A stretch of DNA of 64,000 bases, taken from the NCBI GenBank assembly GCA_029844215.1, contig CM056718.1, forward strand, positions 166,831,396 to 166,895,395. The letters run 5' to 3'. The first letter of the stretch is position 1; every line of letters starts with the position of its first letter. Source of the DNA: Przewalskia tangutica. Its lineage: Eukaryota > Streptophyta > Magnoliopsida > Solanales > Solanaceae. Below are positions 47,271 through 58,518 of the stretch, one piece after another. The notes below the pieces were generated by a model. It did not search any database. It saw nothing but the letters and a program-made list of their open reading frames with translations, and had not been told where the DNA came from. The position numbers and the translations under genes are program-made.

Positions 47271-47499
47271 TTCGATCTTCCTGGGGAACCTGTGGGTTAG
47301 GCTGTTGCTGATGAATCTGCTGCCCCTGATAGTAGCAGTGGTCCATGTTTTTTGTTTTTTGAATAGACTCTAGCTTTACCTACAAAATAAGAAAAACAAC
47401 AAAAACTGATAAAAATATGCTCGCAGAACAAGTTAGAAACTTGTTCATAGAGCAACCAAATTAGAAATAAGAATAGATAAATCGATATTGAAAGCACGC

Positions 47500-47526
47500 C
47501 AGTCCCCGGCAACGGCGCCAAAAACT
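47500..47526 (-). other. Primer-binding site of the Athila-like element
   Basis: The minus strand directly after the 5' LTR gives an AGTTTTTGGCGCCGTTGCC stretch followed by GGGGACTGG. Complementary to the 3' end of a tRNA (tRNA-Asp by recall). Confidence 0.65.
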
Positions 47527-48874
47527 TGTTAGCGATATTTCGAATGCCCATGCAAGCGCACACATCGTTCACAAGTAATATAGTCCGGTAAGACCGAATA
47601 TCGTCCTCAGAGACTGGTTATCAAGTACCGATTATCTAAGCTATGGTTTCTATTTGGTGAACGTTAATTGATTTGTATTTTTATCTAATAACTAAGGCTA
47701 AGTAATTGCAGAAAATAAACTAACTATGATAATGCTTTGGTTTAAATCAGTTATGAAGGAATTAGGGCTTCCAAAATCCTCGACTATCCACTTTATTCAT
47801 CCTTAATGCAACTAGAATGACTTCTTCTTATACGTTAAGATAACAGTTAACTAAAATATCTTATATTCCGGTTAGGACATATAATCACTCAACCCCAATG
47901 CAGAACCCTTCTATATTTCTATGATAGGATTTAACATATAGGAAGATTAAGAACAGTAACCTATAATGCTACACAAGTATCGGGGTACTGTCGTCCACGA
48001 TTTTAACTTATGTCTAGTCAATTACATCATATAAAAATATCTCCTATCGGTTCTTGATTCGAAATCATATATATATTATGATAATTTGTGATCAATTAAT
48101 TATTAAACATTCATACCAATTATTGACTAAATCTTAATCAAGTGAAGAAGAAATCAAGCTACTGCATTAATTCATGAATAAAAGTTTCAAGCGATTCATA
48201 AGGAAAACCCTAATAAAGTGTTTAGCTCCTAGTCATAGTCACGCTAAGAACTAACACAAAATTCATACATAAACTGAATTAAAAACAAAGAAAAGAGAAA
48301 AAGAAAATAACTTGAAAAGCCTCCAAAGTTGTCTTGCCTCCTTTCTAGCCTCCAAAGTAGAATTATGGAATATGTACAAGATGCCTCAATGTAGAATCAA
48401 TAATATGACCTAGGGTATAAGGTTTTATACTTATAAACTATATTGCTTTGACCCTTATACCCCTGTCCAATTTCGGCTCGGATCTGCAAAATTCCGCGTC
48501 GACGCTGCGCGTCTGAGAATGGCACTGCGGTCGAAAGTCTCAGAGCCAACCCGAACTCGAGGATCTTTTGCACCGCGCATGTCTTGAAAATCTTGCAGCA
48601 AATATTTTCCGAAACCTTGTCCTTTTCTCATCCGGACTTCGTCTGATTTCTTCTATACTTTCCGGGACTTCTTAGGGTTCATTTCTTAGCCCTTTTAGTG
48701 TGCAATTCCATCTCAAACAAGCTCATTTCATCTTCTTTTTTGACGTTTCTCCATTTATGACTGCTGTGACTCAAAAGAAAGAAAAACAACCACAATACAA
48801 TACTAAACACAAATGAAATAAGTAAAATACTAACTAAAAATGACTCAAAAAGTGTATACAAAATACACCTAACA
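47527..48874 (-). repeat. LTR of the Athila-like element (5' LTR by element orientation)
   Basis: 1,348 bp. Plus strand starts TGTTAGCGATATTTCGAATG and ends AAATACACCTAACA, directly followed by the ACAAT duplication. Confidence 0.85.
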
Positions 48875-50125
48875 ACAATGCTTTCCTACAAGGAGATTTT
48901 AATGATGAAATATACATGAAACTACCACGAGATTTATTAGCCAGGGGGATAAACATGTATGTAGACTAATTAAATTCTTATATAGCCTAAAACAAGAACC
49001 AAGACAATGGAACTTTAAGCTTACAGAAGCACTGAAAAATATGAAATTTAAACAATCAGAATGTGATCACTCATTATTTATAAAGAACACAAACAAAGGA
49101 TTAATATTAGTATTAGTCTATGTGGATGATATGCTTATCACATGTGACAATATAGAACTGATAAAAGAAACAAAACAGGCTCTACAACAAGTTTTCAAAA
49201 TGAAGGATTTGGGAGAACTAAAATACTTCCTAGGTATAGAATTTGCAAGGTCAGAAAGATAGATTCTAATGCACCAAAAAAAAATGCATTGGAACTTATT
49301 TCTGAACTTGGTTTAGCTGCAGCCAAGCCTATAAATACACCTATTGATTGTAGTATAAAATTAATTACTAAAGAGTGATAATTGTATTCAAAATCAGCAG
49401 AAAACGAAAACAAGAAAGTCAACAACAGAAGATAAGACATTGAAGGATGTAAGTTCCTATCAAAGGCTAATAGGCAAGTTACTCTATCTCTCAATCACAA
49501 GACCAGACATAGCATACAGTGTTCAGACACTCATCCAGTTCTTACAGCAACCAAAGAAGTCACATTTCCATGCTGTAATAAGGATTGTAAGGTATGTAAA
49601 AAAGGATACTGATGTCCAATAATGAACAAAACACAGTGACTGCCTACTGTGATGCAGACTGGGCAGCTTGTCCTCACACAAGAAAATCAGTCACAAGATA
49701 CATTGTTAAATTTGGTGATTCCCTTATATCATGGAAATCAAAGAAACAAACTACAATTTCCAGAAGTTCAGCTGAGGTAGAATACAGAAGTTTAGCAGGA
49801 ACAGTTGGTGAACTAACCTGGATACTTGGCTTACTAGAAGAAATTGGAATCAACATCAGTCCTCCAATAACAGTGTTCTCAGACATGCAGTCAGCAATGC
49901 AAATTGCTGCAAACCCTGTGTTCCATGAAAGGACCAACCATATAAAATTGATCTACATTTCATAAGAGAGAAAATTCAGAAAGGAGTGGTGAAAACAGAA
50001 TACATTAACACAACAAACCAACCTGCAGATCTACTAACCAAAGGACTGAGCAGAATACAGCACCAACACTTGTGTTCCAAGCTTGGATTGCTAAACATCT
50101 TCACAACATCCAACTTGAGGGGGAC

Positions 50126-50382
50126 TGTTGGAGAAGCTGATCTTAGCAATAAAAGAGGTTAAAGGAAGTTAGTTATTTATTTAGTTAGTTAGTTGTAAAG
50201 GTGGTTATGAAGTTAAAGATTCTTCTAAATATCTAGATAACTGATCAAGTAAATGAATGTACTAATCACATCTATAAATACATGTATATGAGATGTAAAC
50301 AAATAACACTTAATATACAATTCTAATGAGAAATGAAATAACTCTAAACTCTCCTTCTTCTAGCTTCTTCATGTTTTCTGCA
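50126..50382 (+). repeat. 3' LTR of the split copia element
   Basis: Starts TGTTGGAGAAGCTGATC just after the polypurine tract and ends TTCATGTTTTCTGCA by the TG...CA rule; the right boundary is a best guess. Contains TATAAATAC near 50273. No second copy was found on the left. Confidence 0.6.
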
Positions 50383-52480
50383 TTGGTCGATAATATGTAT
50401 ATTGATGTATATCAATGTATATCTACGTGATCTTCATTGTATGAAATGAGGTGTTGTAACAATTTGTTATTATTTTGGCACAATGGAATCAAATAATACA
50501 TTATCATGTCCTTCATTTGGGATGATTTTTGTATCCAGTCAACATATGCATGTACGTGCATATTGTTAAACATTTTCAGTTATTTTGTCATTGAAAATTG
50601 ATCCGCTGACCAAGCTGTCATTAAGTAAGTAAATGAACTGGACCAAGTGAAAGCATCTCTTTTTACAACTAACTGAGTATCTCATTGAAGGAGGATCCTC
50701 TCCAACTTAGATGATGACTAGGAGTTGGAAATATGGTTGCTTTAAAATGGATTTATGTGCAAGTCACATGCACAGAAAGGAAGTTGTAACAAGTCCCCGC
50801 CCGCCTGATTTTTCAGAAACTTTGCTGGTGGAAAAATATACTGAATAGCTGGTGGATTTATAAGAAAGAGAACTTGTAAGGTTGTATTTATGTGTAGAAG
50901 GCTAAAACAGACATGTTTGAAGAGTATTCAATATCTGAATTTAGAATGACTGTAAACCGACTTCTACAATGATCATCTGTTTGCGTGCTACTAATGATTT
51001 AGAGTTTATTTTGTTCATGACATATGATGCTTAACGTAACACGTGTTTTGCTTCGTTTGGAAGTGCATGATTGGAAATTGAAAAGCTATTAGGTTTCTAT
51101 ACTAGGAAATATGTCACAAGTGCTTCGATATTTTTCTGTTGTGGATTGAAGGTCTTGTGGGCTGATGTTCTTCACAAGGTAACTTTCCAATCCCAAATTT
51201 GGAGTGAATAATGAAATGAAACATTAGTACTGTGTGGAATTCTCATAACAGGCAAGGCAATTGAAGAAGTAATAAGAAATGGTAGTGTCAATAATCTTTT
51301 GTATTGGGAGTCTGTTATTTCCCTCTTTTTTGTCATGTATGATCTGCCAAATTTATTTGTAGTGTTCTTGATATGTACTTGGTGTTTTTAACCAAGAGCA
51401 GAGGTGCTCATCATAGTACTTTCTGTGTGTTGCATAATATTTCTTGTCTTTTTGCATGCACAATAGCCTCTGGATGGATTTAGTTATGACCCTTCTTTCA
51501 TAGAAGTAATTCTTTCTTATAAAGAACCCATTTCGGTAGTAAAGGTCAGTTGATAACCCACAACTGAAAGGAACATTGGACTAGATTATTCCTTATGTAG
51601 ATGCAGTGGATAAGCTCTCCGTGTTGGGATATGCGGATTGGAACAGCTATTTTAAGAGCTTGCCGAATCCAACCATTGCACGTTGCCCCTTTGGCTAAAC
51701 CACTTCAGGCTAACCCTTTTGCCTGGCTGTCACTTACTCAAGTTAGAGTTTTGCACGTAACCCCCTTGTGTCATATATTAAGGGTTCCATATAGTTGGCA
51801 GTGATGGTCAGAACCTTGATCCGTCTTCAGGTTTAGCAACTTGCTGCATGCTGTTGTATGATTTTGAGCTTAGGGTAATAAGATGAGAAGGTTGAGATGA
51901 GTGTTGGTCTGCTCTTCTGTCATTTGTCTTGTCCATTGAGTTTGAAGGTTGACTCTTCCACAGCATTAAGCATCTGCAGAGGAAGGGGTATGTTAATAAG
52001 ATGTGGCTATATGTATTACGTGACGACTTTTGACTTTCATGAATCAAATCTCTTCTTGTATATACTAGGATAGAATGAGATCAAGTAACCTTGATGTAAT
52101 GTTTAGTGTATTTTCGCCAATTTTATCGGCATTGGGACTTCACTGAGTTAATTGTTAAATGTTCCAAGTGATCAAGTTGAGACTTTTGTTCGAAGCCTGG
52201 ACTAAAATGCAGCCCTGCTGCAATGTATGATATGTTTATGTAAATAGGCGAAGTAGAGGATTTGGGCTTAACTTTAGGCACTCGCTATCACCTTGACTAT
52301 TGGTCAATTAGGTTTTGTCATTTCATTAAGGCCATCTTTTGGGATGAAATCTAAATCCACAGACATGAGAGCTTGTTTTGCTACTCCAACTGTATGACCC
52401 AGAAAGCATGGCGGTTCCAGTTCATTTCTTGTCTTTGACAAGAGAAGGAAGAGTATTTGCTATGTTCCTATAGTTGCAGG
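50383..52480. other. Intergenic, no gene supported
   Basis: Moderate base composition, less AT-rich than the surroundings, but open frames such as 51601-51804 and 51808-52047 have no recognisable domains. The pattern could be intron or UTR of an undetected gene or old repeat sequence. Confidence 0.4.
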
Positions 52481-53174
52481 TGTTATAGCTAGTTAATGGT
52501 TAAAGCTAGCTAAATTGGTGTGAATGAGAAATGGAGGGAAAAATATAATGAAAGGAAAATGAAGTTCAAAGCAAAGTTTCTTTTCAAAGGAGCTTTGTAC
52601 CACATCAGTGGTAGAAAGGGAAAGTTATGTGCTTCAAATCTTCATTTTCTCAAAATATTTTTTTTATTTCCGCCGGAAAAAGATTAATTGGTAATTAATT
52701 TTCACGGAATAAAAATTAAATTTTCCAAACGTTTTTTTTTTCATTTTCCGAAAAGGCAAAGTGGCCTTTCCGAACAGTCACCAACCTCCAATCTTTCGGA
52801 ACAGTCACCAACCTTTCCGAACAGGCACCTTCGAGGCTATATAAACTGAGGCAATGTCTCATTTTTAATACACTGAAAATAATTTCCTTCATTGAAATTC
52901 TGCATTCTCTTTCACAAATAAAACTATCGAGTCTTACTGTGGTTCGTTGCCAACTTTGAGTTCGTCGAAGTCGTCGGCGTTTGAAGTACCGCTACTCCTG
53001 CGACAGGTATATCCGTTTTATCCTGGGAGGAAGTAATCCATAACCTCGGGTACAGTGAGGGGATTAAATTCCTTAAGGACACACAGTGAATTCTGTGATC
53101 TCGGATATTTTTCTTACTTTCTGCATTATTATCTTTTTCTAGTGTCTAGTTTTTCCGTTTTCTGATTTTGAACA
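52481..53174 (+). mobile_element. Solo LTR, probable Ty1-copia
   Basis: Starts TGTTATAGCTAG and ends TTTTGAACA (4-bp inverted tips TGTT/AACA), with CAGG on both sides (52477-52480 and 53175-53178; a full 5-bp match would need one change). A TATATAAA box near 52838 and a transcribed-looking leader follow. No internal region or second LTR is next to it. The repeated phrase CAGTCACCAACCT at about 52775 and 52803 lies in its promoter part. Confidence 0.6.
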
Positions 53175-53178
53175 CAGG

Positions 53179-53783
53179 CATACTAATTGTAGGTATATAG
53201 TAGCTTGTTTAATTGACAACTTAAGTGAATCAGTCGGATGAGCTTGAACAATCTCTTCAAATACAGAAGTTCCTCCTAGACGATACGTGTCTATGTTTCT
53301 TTCAACAATCATGTTTTATGAAGATGACAATATATCTAAGTGAACATTTCAAACTCTATGGTGTTCTATCAACAAAATAAATCAGGCTGGATATAGCATG
53401 TTACTAGCACTGGGAGATTGATATCGTCTTTCTGGGAAAATGATCTAGAATTCAATTTTACTGGTGTTTTTTCTTCCTTGTCATGTATAAAGAATTGAGG
53501 AATGAATTATAATAAGAGGCAGTTGTCTTTTTTATGTAGGAACAGTAATGAAGCAGTAGTTTCATTCCTCCTTTGTGGGGATGACTCTTTGTGGGCACAA
53601 TGTACTGTGACTTCCACCTAGTGGGCCGCTGAGTCACCATGATTTACCTCCTCCATCAATCTCTGTCGGACCGGGGGATGGGGGCCCTGTAGGCGAGGGA
53701 TTTCGCCTTTTCCCCCAAGTAATGAAGGGAGCAGTAGTCTTTGTTGCAATAGATGCAATGCATGTAATTTGTTATGTGCAGTT
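53179..53783. other. Intergenic, nothing recognised
   Basis: Between two LTR insertions. A GC-rich patch at 53590-53710 resembles parts of dispersed repeats but has no defined ends. Confidence 0.4.
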
Positions 53784-53951
53784 TGTAAGATGTTGGAATA
53801 ATTTTTCTTGGGAATTTCTTTCATTAATCACAATATATATAGTTGTACAAAGGTGATTCTTAATACAGTAAGAATCTTAAGTTACCTTAAATATATGATA
53901 TTAATAAATACAATATATACTGTGAATATTTGAAGAATATTCGCTAATACA
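53784..53951 (-). repeat. 3' LTR of the minus-strand copia
   Basis: 168 bp, plus strand TGTAAGATGTTGGAATAATT to CGCTAATACA. Similar to the 5' LTR with scattered differences. Confidence 0.85.
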
Positions 53952-54552
53952 CCCCCTCAGAAGGAGCGGGAGGAGGCCGAATGCTCAGGCTGGATCTGAA
54001 GTCTGTGAGCAGTTGTCTAGGTAGTCCCTTTGTGAAGATGTCTGTATACTGATAGGAGGAGGGTAAATGTAGAATTTTGACAAGACCACGTGCGACCTTC
54101 TCACGGACAAAATGAATATCCATCTCAATATGTTTGGTTCGCTGATGCTGGACCGAATTATAAGACATATAAATAGCAGATATGTTATCACAATAGACTA
54201 TAGATGTCTTATGCAATGGACAACTTAGCTCCAATAGAATATTCCGGAGCCAACAGATCTCAGCAACTACATTAGCAACACCCCTATACTCTTCTTCGGC
54301 ACTGGAGCGGGATAACGTGTCTTGTCGCTTGGCAGATCAAGATATAAGATTATCTCCTAAGAACACACAATAGCCTGAAGTAGAGCGTCTCGTGTCCGGG
54401 CACCCTGCCCAATCAGCATTTGTGTAAGAGAGCAACATGTTCGGAGCGGAGGGGTAGAGATGCAACCCATAGTCATGAGTGCCCTTAATGTATCTGATAA
54501 TACGGCAAGAGCAAAATGGGGTTCCTCGGGCGTCGTGAACATACACACCTGC
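53944..54552 (-). pseudogene. Copia RNase H region (broken)
   Basis: Minus-strand blocks IRYIKGTHDYGLHLYPSA, NADWAGCPDTRRSTSGYC (RNase H catalytic Asp) and, after a frame break, TSIVYCDNISAIYMS, then RTKHIEMDIHFVREKVARG and DIFTKGLPRQL. This removes RNA from cDNA hybrids in intact elements. Frame breaks near 54340 make this copy non-functional. Confidence 0.8.
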
Positions 54553-54604
54553 TGAACGTCATACGCAATGTCGGGTCTGGTAAATGTGAGGTACTGAAGA
54601 GCAC

Positions 54605-55359
54605 CTACAAGACTTCAATAGAGAGTAGGTCAGACACTGGATCACCCTCAGAAGCACTGAGCTTGAATTTCGAATCAACATGAGTGAACATAGCCTTGCA
54701 ATTCGACATCTTACCCCTGAACACAATTTCTTCTACATACTTACGCTGAATCAGGAACATAGTATCTGCAGATCTAGTAACTGATATACCCAAGAAGTAA
54801 CTCAGCTCGTCCAAATCAGTCATAACAAATTCAGTTTTGAGAAGAGCAATAATGTCATTTTTCAACTTGTCAGATGAGGCAGTGAGAACAATGTCATTAA
54901 CAAGTAAGCAATGTCACTACCATGATGAAAAATAAAAATAGTGGTGTCACACATGCTGCAAATAAAATCAATCTATATAATATACCTGGCAAAATGGTCA
55001 TACCAAGCACGAGGTGTCTGTTTCATACCATTGAGTGACTTCCTGAGACGACAGACATACTGGGGAACAACAGGATGAACAAAACCAGGTGGTTGATGCA
55101 TGTACACAGTTTCTTTCAAATCCCCATGAAGAAATGCATTCTTGACATCCAGCTGATGAATCAACCACTTTTTACCCATAGCAATACTAAGAACAGTACG
55201 AATCATAGCCGGTTTAACAACCGGGATAAAAGTATCACCACAGTCAATGCCCTTCTGCTGATTAGTGTCATTTGCCACAAGTTTAGCCTTGTAGCGTTCC
55301 AAAACACCACTATCTCTGAATTTGTGATGAAAAAACCACAAGCATCTGATCACATTCAC
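54605..55359 (-). pseudogene. Copia reverse transcriptase region (broken)
   Basis: Minus strand: LERYKAKLVANDTNQQKGID, MGKKWLIHQLDVKNAFLHGD, then YMHQPPGFVHP and NGMKQTPRAWYDHF, and after breaks DLDELSYFLGISVTRS. The catalytic YVDD segment falls around 54895-54930, where the sequence is frameshifted and the motif is not intact. Catalytic loss is clear. Confidence 0.8.
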
Positions 55360-55383
55360 CCCCTCTGGTCTAGGAACAAGATC

Positions 55384-56331
55384 TCAAGTATGCTGCTTAG
55401 TTAAAGCATTATATTCGTCATACATGACCGCATTCCAATTAGGGTCAAGTTTGGCCAATTTAGAGTTCTTTAAAAGTGGAGAAGTGGTTTGGGCAGACAG
55501 GTTAAACTGGACTATAGATTTGAAAATCTCGTGTTTGGCACGAGTTTCCATTTGATGACTGGGAATAGTGGGTGGTGGCAGTGATGGAGTAGTTGGATCC
55601 AATTTGACTGGCTCACAGGAAGGATGGCACCGCGGTTCATACCCAAGGGACCGCAGTGCTAAAGGCATGGCAGAGACAGTTTGCTCACTGGAAGGATGGC
55701 ACCGTGGTTCATCCCCAAGGGATCGCAGCGCTAAAGGTGAGGCAGAAATAATAGGCTCACTGGAAGAATGACACCGCGGTACATCCCCTAGGGACCGCGA
55801 TGCCGAAGACGATATTTGAGTGAGTTGACTTAGAATGCTAGGAGATAGGACTGGTTCATCAAGAAATGAGTAGTTTGGTTTTCTGTATTTATGAGGATTC
55901 GAAAACGGAAATGTCGTCTCGTCGAACGTGACGTGACGATAGATGTGAATTTGACGAGTGAATAAATCATAGCACATATAACCCTTATGATTGGGTGGGA
56001 AACCGAGGAATACAAAAAGTGTAGTTCGAGGAGCCAATTTATGAGGGGTGGTGGAAGTGAGATTGGGATAGCACAGACAGCTGAAGATTCGTAGGTGGTC
56101 ATAAGATGGAGTCCTACGATATCGAATGTCTGTGGGGGTCCTGTTTTGTAGGGTCCTAGTAGGTAAAATATTTAGGAGGTATTCCATCATTTTGACAGCA
56201 TAGACCCAGAAAGATAATGACAGACATGCATGAAAAAAGAGGGTACAAATCATGTTATTAATAGTACGAATAATTCGTTCAGCTTTACCATTTTGAGGTG
56301 AGGTGTAAGGACAAGAGAAGCGGAATACCAT
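55384..56331 (-). pseudogene. Copia integrase C-terminal half and linker
   Basis: A continuous 315-codon minus-strand stretch: FSCPYTSPQNGKAERIIRTI (integrase third catalytic block), FWVYAVKMMEYLLNILPTRT, FGC-like CLCYPN and a Pro/Ser-rich linker that contains three imperfect copies of a SLGDEPRCHPSSE repeat (about 55620-55800), ending HQMETRAKHEIFK. The upstream catalytic part is out of frame. Confidence 0.8.
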
Positions 56332-56587
56332 GCCTTGTTGGGAGCAAACATTATGGAAAGCTGAATTATTAAAATCACTTCCGTTATCACATTGAAAGTA
56401 TTTTATGGATTTTTCAAACTGAGTTTTAATAAATTTGTGAAACTCAAGATATTTAGCAAAAACCTCATATTTGAATTTCTGTGGATAAATTCATACAAAA
56501 TGTGAAAAATCATCTAACAAAACAATATAGAATTTGTGACCTAGAGAGCTAACAACAGGAGAGGTCCACAAGTCAGCATGAACAATA

Positions 56588-57170
56588 TCAAATGGTGAAA
56601 CTGTAATACTCATAGAAGACAGAAAGTATGCTTGCCAAGCGGACAAGAAAAACAGTTTTGGGCAAGTTTCTCATTATTACATTTAATACGCTGATTATTT
56701 CTAAGAAAAGAAAAAACATGATCTCCTGGATGCCCGAGCCTATTGTGCCAGATGGATGGAGACAATGCAGCAAGGGAGACTGGTTGTTGAGTTCTGACAG
56801 CGAAAGAATTTGTGAAAGGGTAGAGGTCTCTCACACTATTGCATCGCGTTAGAATTTTCCCCGTATTGAGATCCTTCACAGAGAAATCAAAAGGGTCAAA
56901 ATCTACAGACACCCAATTATTACGAGTGAATTTCCTAACAGAGATCAAATTTTTAATAATTTGAGGGGCGTAGAGGACATGGTTGAGTGAAAAGGGTGGA
57001 TGAGGATTTTTAATGTGTGTATTGCCATAACCTGCCATTGGAATGCAGTGACCATTGCCAACAATAATGTATTGAAGATACTTTAACTGAAGCAGTTGGG
57101 AAAAATTACCTGAAGAGTTTGGTCAGGTGTGATGTGGCTCCAGAGTCCATATACCAATTATTGTCAGTCG
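56588..57170 (-). pseudogene. Copia protease and pre-integrase region
   Basis: Minus strand near 57140 gives NWYMDSGATSHLT, the aspartic protease active site. The frame 57038-56610 follows with HVLYAPQIIKNLISV and IWHNRLGHPGD, the zinc-binding pre-integrase signature, and CFSCPLGKH. Stops separate the parts. Confidence 0.8.
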
Positions 57171-57409
57171 GTTGCAGAGTGAGAGTGTTGAAAGCATGAC
57201 CCAAATCAGTGGGTTGCATCTGCTGGGCTGACATTAGATGGGCCTGTTGAGGAGATGGGCCTGTTGGTGCTGGACCGAGAATGTTGGGCCTCCATCGTTG
57301 GCGAATCGCCTCGCATCGGAAATGGACAGCGGTGAGGCCCGATTAGCGTGGAACCGCCGCCGCTGCACCGAGGCCGTTGTTGTTTACCTTTGCCACGACC
57401 CTTTCCCTT

Positions 57410-58234
57410 TTATCCTTGGCCAGGACCATTGCTGCCTCTGCCTCCACCGCGGGTCTGCTGCCGCTGGTTGTCCTGCGGTGGTAGAGCATTGGATATAATC
57501 GGTGATTGCATGTTTTCAACAGCTAATGTTTTTTTATTGTGCGCATCATGTTTAGCACGTCGTGTTTCTTCCAATAACAATTGTGAACGCGCCTTGTTGA
57601 AAGATGGAAGTGGATTAGCCTGTTGAATCATTGTTGTAAGAGTATCATACTCCCCATTTGGTAATCCTGCAACAAGTTGTAGTACCATCTTGGTCTCATA
57701 AACCGATGTCCCAACATGAGAAAGTTGGTCAGCAACAAGTTTCAGTTGTTTGCAGTATTCGGTCATGTTGTTAAAATTCTCAAGGCGTGTGTTGTTGAAC
57801 TGCTCCTCTAAATACACCGCCCTAGTATTTTTATTATCCTGAAAGATTTTCTCCAGGAGTACCCAAAGTTCGCGTGCCGAAGCACATGTTTTCAGGATAG
57901 TACACAACAAGTCCTTTGAGATGATACCATAGATCCATTGTTTGATAATGGCGTCAAGACGATGTCATGTTGAATCATCAATGTCAGATGGGAGAGGGAT
58001 TGACTCATCAATATGGTCGAGCACATTGTACGCGCAAGCATGAATGTAAAACAGTTCCACCCACATAGAATATTGACAATCTTCTTGATCAAGAATAATA
58101 GGGACAAAATTCTTGATGTTTGTGACAGCAAAAGCCGGATGAAAAAAAGACTTTGAGGAAGGAGGTGGGGTGTCAACTAAGCCAGAGGTAGAACCAATAG
58201 ATTTAGGAGAGGTAGGAGGAGACATGATAGCCAC
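57410..58234 (-). pseudogene. Copia gag (frameshifted)
   Basis: Two frames join the gag: 58234-57965 (starts MAIMSPPTSPKS, contains LDQEDCQYSMWVELF) and 57910-57410 (contains ARELWVLLEKIFQDNKNTRA, FNNMTEYCKQLKLVADQLSH and LVAGLPNGEYD), ending in a Gly/Arg-rich tail. A frame break lies near 57960-57910. This is the capsid-like coat of copia particles. Confidence 0.8.
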
Positions 58235-58351
58235 AGGGTTTGAAAGTCACTAGAGAAGCACCACGATCGAGAAGGAGGGGGGGGGGGGCGGCGGTCTTTC
58301 GAATAAGAAGAAAATACTTTAGGGTTTAGGGTTTGTAGGCTACTGATACCA

Positions 58352-58518
58352 TGTAAGATGTTGGAATAATTTTCCTTAGAGATTTCTTTCATTAATCACA
58401 ATATATATAGTTGTACAAATGTGATTCTTAATACAGTAAGAATTCTAAGTTACCTTAAATACATGATACTAATAAATATAATATATATTGTGAATATTTG
58501 AAGAAATTGGCTAATACA
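58352..58518 (-). repeat. 5' LTR of the minus-strand copia
   Basis: 167 bp, plus strand TGTAAGATGTTGGAATAATT to GGCTAATACA. Confidence 0.85.

Larger units (their letters stand above)
43891..48874 (-). mobile_element. Non-autonomous Athila/Tat-like LTR retrotransposon (LARD-like), TSD ACAAT
   Basis: Two LTRs, 43891-45204 and 47527-48874, flank a 2.3-kb interior. A perfect 5-bp duplication ACAAT lies at 43886-43890 and 48875-48879. The element reads on the minus strand: next to the right LTR, the minus strand gives TTTTTGGCGCCGTTGCCGGG, the primer-binding region I associate with tRNA-Asp-primed Athila/Tat Ty3 elements, and the block GCTGGGAGGCAACCC (minus, near 46640) is also typical. A possible polypurine tract (minus TTGAGGGGGATCT) is near 46357. 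No RT or integrase was found. Minus-strand open frames at 46689-47000 and 47031-47270 may be gag remnants. The LTRs are alike but carry many small differences. Confidence 0.85.
41620..50382 (+). mobile_element. 5'-truncated Ty1-copia retrotransposon, split by an LTR element
   Basis: Parts in copia order: gag/pol-like SSQYEQIIKLLNHNM near 41726; protease NIDTGATNHMVSD near 41903; a zinc-finger-like pre-integrase region at 42290-42470 (LWHKRYGHTS); integrase core FDLIHMDVWGPYK and LTIVDDFSKM, then MSDNGTEF and YTPQQNGVAERKHR (42500-42850); RT starting about 43590, interrupted at 43891-48874 and continuing LVYVDDMLITCDN (49113) and LGELKYFLGIEF; RNase H AYCDADWAACPHTRKSVTRY (49630) and SSAEVEYRSLAGTVGELTW. 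Several stops and frameshifts make it inactive. A polypurine tract GAGGGGGAC (50117-50125) precedes the 3' LTR. No 5' LTR was found; the left end is approximate. Confidence 0.85.
53784..58518 (-). mobile_element. Full-length but inactive Ty1-copia retrotransposon
   Basis: Minus-strand element of 4,735 bp with short LTRs: 5' LTR 58518-58352 and 3' LTR 53951-53784. After the 5' LTR the minus strand gives TGGTATCAGTAGCC, the initiator-tRNA-type primer site; before the 3' LTR it gives CCTTCTGAGGGGG, the polypurine tract. Coding order gag, protease, integrase, RT, RNase H fits copia. Frames are broken at several points. Flanking bases share AAAC/AACTG, so a 4-5 bp target duplication is likely but ambiguous by a base. 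Confidence 0.88.
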
